Assembly (NCBI GenBank): GCA_002392405.1
Contig: DGGY01000007.1
Span: 1 to 17,587 of the forward strand
Direction: 5' to 3'
Source: Treponema sp. UBA3862
Lineage (GTDB): Bacteria > Spirochaetota > Spirochaetia > Treponematales > Treponemataceae
DNA length: 17,587 nt
Of this stretch, positions 15,196-17,587 are shown piece after piece (the first letter of the stretch is position 1; the number at the start of each line of letters is the position of its first letter). Under the pieces are notes generated by a model. The model was given only the letters and a program-made list of their open reading frames with translations. It was not told the origin of the DNA and did no database searches. Made by a program: the position numbers and the translations under genes.

Positions 15196-15197
15196 AG

Positions 15198-15231
15198 AAC
15201 GGTCATCAGTTTTTGATGACCGTTTTTTTTT
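15198..15231 (+). terminator. Intrinsic terminator after tRNA-Lys
   Basis: An 11-bp perfect stem (15198-15208 with 15214-15224; AACGGTCATCA / TGATGACCGTT), a 5-base loop and a run of eight T (15223-15230). It begins 3 bases after the tRNA. It overlaps the only ATG codons far upstream of the following MATE gene, which shows that those cannot be the real start. Confidence 0.92.
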
Positions 15232-15242
15232 ATTCCGCTGCC

Positions 15243-15250
15243 AGAAGAGG
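15243..15250 (+). promoter_or_regulatory. Ribosome-binding site of the MATE gene
   Basis: AGAAGAGG lies 7 bases before the in-frame CTG at 15258 and 25 bases before the first usable ATG (15276). The distance fits the CTG and not the ATG. Confidence 0.5.
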
Positions 15251-15257
15251 TTTTATT

Positions 15258-16601
15258 CTGAAAAATCAGATTGATATGACGGAAGGCGCAATTCTTCCAA
15301 AATTATTGAAATTTTCAATTCCTCTTATGCTAAGCTCAGTCCTTCAGCTGCTTTTTAATGCTGCAGATGTTGTTGTTGTCGGGCGGTTTGCAGGCGAGCT
15401 GTCACTTGCAGCCGTCGGTTCGACCAGTTCTCTTGTCAATTTTCTTGTAAATTCCTTCCTTGGAATATCAATAGGCTGTAATGTTGCAGCGGCAAATTTT
15501 TTAGGGGCAGGGGATACTAAAAAAGTAAATCTGACCGTTCATACTTCAATTGTTTTAAGCCTGGTAAGCGGCATGGTAATTACAGTCATAGGACTTACTT
15601 TTAACAGGACTATTCTTGAGGTTATGGGATCTCCTGAAGAAGTTCTTCCTCTTTCTGCACTTTATTTAAAGATTTATTTTTCAGGAATTACTGCTACAGT
15701 TATTTATAATTTTGGTTCTGCGCTTTTAAGGGCTAAAGGTGATACAAAGCGTCCTCTGTATATTTTATTTGCAGCAGGAATTATTAACGTAATATTAAAC
15801 CTTATCTTTGTAATCTTTTTTAAGATGAATGTTGCTGGAGTTGCCTGGGCCACTGTTTTAAGCCAGGGTTTTTCTGCCGGTGCAGTTCTATTCCTGCTTT
15901 TAAGGGAAGATGAAGCGTTCCGCCTTGATTTACGGAAACTTTCGGTTAATAAAGAAATTCTGATAAAAATTTTAAAAATCGGTGTACCTGCAGGACTTCA
16001 GAGCAGTATGTTCAGTTTTTCCAACATGGTAATTCAGTCTACCGTGAATTCTTTTGGAAGTGTTGCAGTTGCAGGAAGCAGTGTAAGTCAGAGTATTGAA
16101 GGTTTTGTGTGGCTGAGTATGAATGCAGTTGCACAGGGAAGCCTTACTTTTGTAAGCCAGAATATGGGGGCTCACAAAACAGACAGGGTCAAAAAAACAG
16201 TTTCTGTCAGCCTTTTAACTGTGTGCGCAGTGAGTGCCCTTGTCAGCGGGCTCGGTCTTTTGTTCTGCCGTCAGATCTGTTCAATTTATACTCTGAATGA
16301 AGAAGTAATTTTAAAAGCGCAGGAAAGATTTCTGGTAATTGCCGCTTCTTATTTTACCTGCGGAATTATGGATGTTACTGCAAACTGCCTTAGAGGAATG
16401 GGAAGAAGCCTCATGCCTGCTGTAGTAACATTGATTTTTGTCTGCGGAAGCCGTCTTTTATATCTTTTTACAGTATTTAAAATGCCGGTCATCCACAGTT
16501 TTCAGAATATATTCATAAGCTATCCTTTGAGCTGGATTTTAACCTTTGTAATTCTTTACAGTTCATACCGTTATATCATAAAGGAGATGAGTCAGGCGTG
16601 A
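15258..16601 (+). CDS. MATE-family multidrug/cation efflux transporter
   Basis: A 447-residue membrane protein of the MATE family (Na+/H+-coupled efflux of drugs or cationic compounds), with about 12 hydrophobic helices. The family opening I-D-M-T-E-G-A-I is followed by P-L-M-L-S-S-V-L-Q, N-A-A-D-V-V-V-V-G-R-F-A-G in helix 1-2, and A-L-L-R-A-K-G-D-T-K-R-P (about residue 155), a hallmark of this group. A second half-repeat has V-P-A-G-L-Q-S-S and N-C-L-R-G-M-G-R. The start is uncertain: the residues before M-T-E-G (K-N-Q-I-D) match the conserved family N-terminus, so translation should begin before ATG 15276. CTG 15258, 7 bases after AGAAGAGG, is the best candidate; upstream ATG 15216 lies inside the tRNA terminator. 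Only 26 bases separate the terminator and this start, so the promoter is unclear. Substrate cannot be read from sequence. Confidence 0.88.
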   Translation: MKNQIDMTEGAILPKLLKFSIPLMLSSVLQLLFNAADVVVVGRFAGELSLAAVGSTSSLVNFLVNSFLGISIGCNVAAANFLGAGDTKKVNLTVHTSIVLSLVSGMVITVIGLTFNRTILEVMGSPEEVLPLSALYLKIYFSGITATVIYNFGSALLRAKGDTKRPLYILFAAGIINVILNLIFVIFFKMNVAGVAWATVLSQGFSAGAVLFLLLREDEAFRLDLRKLSVNKEILIKILKIGVPAGLQSSMFSFSNMVIQSTVNSFGSVAVAGSSVSQSIEGFVWLSMNAVAQGSLTFVSQNMGAHKTDRVKKTVSVSLLTVCAVSALVSGLGLLFCRQICSIYTLNEEVILKAQERFLVIAASYFTCGIMDVTANCLRGMGRSLMPAVVTLIFVCGSRLLYLFTVFKMPVIHSFQNIFISYPLSWILTFVILYSSYRYIIKEMSQA

Positions 16602-16619
16602 TTCTTCCTTTTTATTATC

Positions 16620-16648
16620 TTGTATTAAACCCTTAAAAAAATTATACT
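16620..16648 (+). promoter_or_regulatory. Promoter for the IscU-like/GGGtGRT operon
   Basis: TTGTAT (16620-16625) and TATACT (16643-16648) are 17 bases apart, giving a start near 16655 and a leader of about 32 bases. The gene's ribosome site AAGGAG (16676-16681) follows, 5 bases before the ATG. The -35 box is weak. Confidence 0.5.
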
Positions 16649-16686
16649 TTACAGGCCGCTAATGCGGAGTTTTATAAGGAGAAAAT

Positions 16687-17388
16687 ATGATCTACACTGC
16701 AGAAGTAGAACACATGTGTCCTTTAGCCAAAGGCGCATATCATGGACCTGCTCCAATTCCTGAAGAAGGAAAATGGGTTCAGGTAAAAAAAATTGAAGAT
16801 GTATCCGGCTTTACACACGGTATCGGCTGGTGTGCTCCTCAGCAGGGAGCATGTAAACTCTCATTGAATGTAAAAGACGGTGTAATCGAAGAAGCCCTTG
16901 TTGAAACAATCGGCTGTTCAGGTATGACTCACTCTGCTGCCATGGCAAGTGAAATCCTCATCGGAAAAACACTTCTTGAAGCATTAAATACTGACCTTGT
17001 ATGCGACGCAATCAACACAGCTATGCGTGAACTTTTCATGCAGATTGTTTATGGACGCACTCAGTCTGCTTATTCTGAAGGCGGTCTTAAGGTTGGTGCT
17101 TCTCTTGAAGATCTTGGAAAGAACCTCCGCTCACAGGTTGGAACAATGTTTGCAACACGCAAAACAGGTCCGCGCTATCTTGAAATGACAGAAGGTTATG
17201 TAGAAACCTGTGCAGTTGATAAGGATAATCAGATTATCGGTTACAACTGTATTAACTTCGGTAAACTTATGGACGCTCTCAAAGCTGGAAAACCAGCCGA
17301 AGAAGCAATTGTAGGTGCACGCACACACTATGGCCGTGTAACAGCAGATCAGGGCATGGTTCGCCTCATCGATCCAAGAAAGGAGTAG
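16687..17388 (+). CDS. IscU/NifU-like iron-sulfur scaffold protein of the GGGtGRT pair
   Basis: A 233-residue cytoplasmic protein related to IscU/NifU-N scaffolds, of the type that is encoded next to GGGtGRT proteins in many anaerobes. It has G-I-G-W-C-A-P-Q-Q (45-53), C-K-L-S-L-N-V (56-62) and D-G-V-I-E-E-A, then E-T-I-G-C-S-G-M (73-80), which corresponds to the G-C region of IscU, and I-L-I-G-K-T-L-L-E-A. Cysteines are at 11, 49, 56, 77, 106, 175 and 188; several are likely cluster ligands (inference). It is longer than classic IscU by a C-terminal extension (about 130-233). AAGGAG precedes the ATG by 5 bases and a promoter is predicted upstream. It ends 3 bases before the GGGtGRT gene. What cluster or target it serves is not established to my knowledge. 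Confidence 0.82.
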   Translation: MIYTAEVEHMCPLAKGAYHGPAPIPEEGKWVQVKKIEDVSGFTHGIGWCAPQQGACKLSLNVKDGVIEEALVETIGCSGMTHSAAMASEILIGKTLLEALNTDLVCDAINTAMRELFMQIVYGRTQSAYSEGGLKVGASLEDLGKNLRSQVGTMFATRKTGPRYLEMTEGYVETCAVDKDNQIIGYNCINFGKLMDALKAGKPAEEAIVGARTHYGRVTADQGMVRLIDPRKE

Positions 17389-17391
17389 GAA

Positions 17392-17587
17392 ATGGCATTA
17401 TTTGAAGATTACGCAGGCCGCATTCCTCAGGTGAATAAGGCTCTTAAAGAATATGGTTTTAAAGAAGGTGAGGCTGGCTTAAACGAAGCCCGCGACCTTT
17501 GTAAGGCTCGGGGTTTCGATCCATATGAAATCTGTCAGTCTACACAGCAGATTTGTTTTGAAGATGCTAAATGGGCATATGTACTCG
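17392..17587 (+). CDS. GGGtGRT protein, 3'-truncated by the window end
   Basis: The first 65 codons of a gene that runs off the window. The N-terminus M-A-L-F-E-D-Y followed by R-I, an A-L-K-E-Y-G segment, and Q-I-C-F-E-D-A-K-W-A-Y matches the GGGtGRT protein family as I recall it; the Gly-rich motif that names the family would lie beyond the visible part. AGGAG at 17381-17385 is 6 bases before the ATG and inside the end of the upstream scaffold gene, so the pair is probably translationally coupled. Cysteines at about 36, 48 and 55 are visible. The biochemical role of the family is unknown; association with Fe-S assembly is by neighbourhood. Confidence 0.8.
   Translation, partial: MALFEDYAGRIPQVNKALKEYGFKEGEAGLNEARDLCKARGFDPYEICQSTQQICFEDAKWAYVL

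Noticed and set aside
15213..15218. TTG/ATG start of the MATE gene at 15213/15216
   Set aside because: Both lie in the hairpin of the tRNA terminator, have no ribosome site, and would add residues unlike the family N-terminus.
15123..15231. tRNA-Lys as an integration site for a mobile element
   Set aside because: No integrase, no repeat of the tRNA 3' end elsewhere in the window, and the following gene is an ordinary MATE transporter.

Overview
The window looks like part of a low-GC treponeme-type spirochaete chromosome, probably from an anaerobic, host-associated species. Supporting signs are a run of very large Tyr/Ser/Asn-rich lipoproteins with Ig-like modules, a bactofilin next to a TPR protein, a reduced MlaE-F-D lipid transporter, a PilZ protein, and an IscU-like/GGGtGRT pair typical of anaerobes. 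This assignment rests on recognised families and style; no 16S or housekeeping marker is present.

Region 1 (1-7144) holds three tandem, same-strand paralogous surface-type proteins, the first cut by the window edge. The two complete ones have a lipoprotein signal and then the same post-cysteine motif, Cys-x-x-Phe-Leu-Glu-Gly-Ala-Ser. An InlB-like repeat domain, several Ig-like 'D-x-x-G-N' modules and a shared C-terminal domain ending in a His-Phe-Ala-Asp-Gly signature follow. This region is visibly AT-richer than the rest and has no recognised function. It is the best candidate for an undescribed system in the window.

Region 2 (7145-13065) is one plus-strand cluster: bactofilin, secreted TPR protein, MtaB-type tRNA methylthiotransferase, then mlaE-mlaF-mlaD and a TPR-type lipoprotein. 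Promoters predicted before the bactofilin and mlaE genes place the transcription start at or within about 3 bases of the start codon, and neither gene has a Shine-Dalgarno sequence, so both may be leaderless. The Mla set has permease, ATPase and MCE protein but no MlaB or MlaC; the fourth gene is a lipoprotein that could serve as a periplasmic partner (inference).

Region 3 (13067-14786) has two minus-strand genes. One is a PilZ (c-di-GMP binding) protein with a receiver-like N-terminus and an acidic low-complexity tail. The other is a small exported DUF5666-like protein with a Met/His/Cys-rich patch. A terminator lies between them. The 336-bp gap from 14787 to 15122 holds three dyad symmetries and a strong tRNA promoter.

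Region 4 (15123-17587) has tRNA-Lys(TTT) with its own promoter and intrinsic terminator, then a MATE efflux gene whose start is best explained by a CTG codon, then an IscU-like scaffold gene and the start of a GGGtGRT gene that runs off the window. No mobile element, CRISPR array or rRNA was seen.
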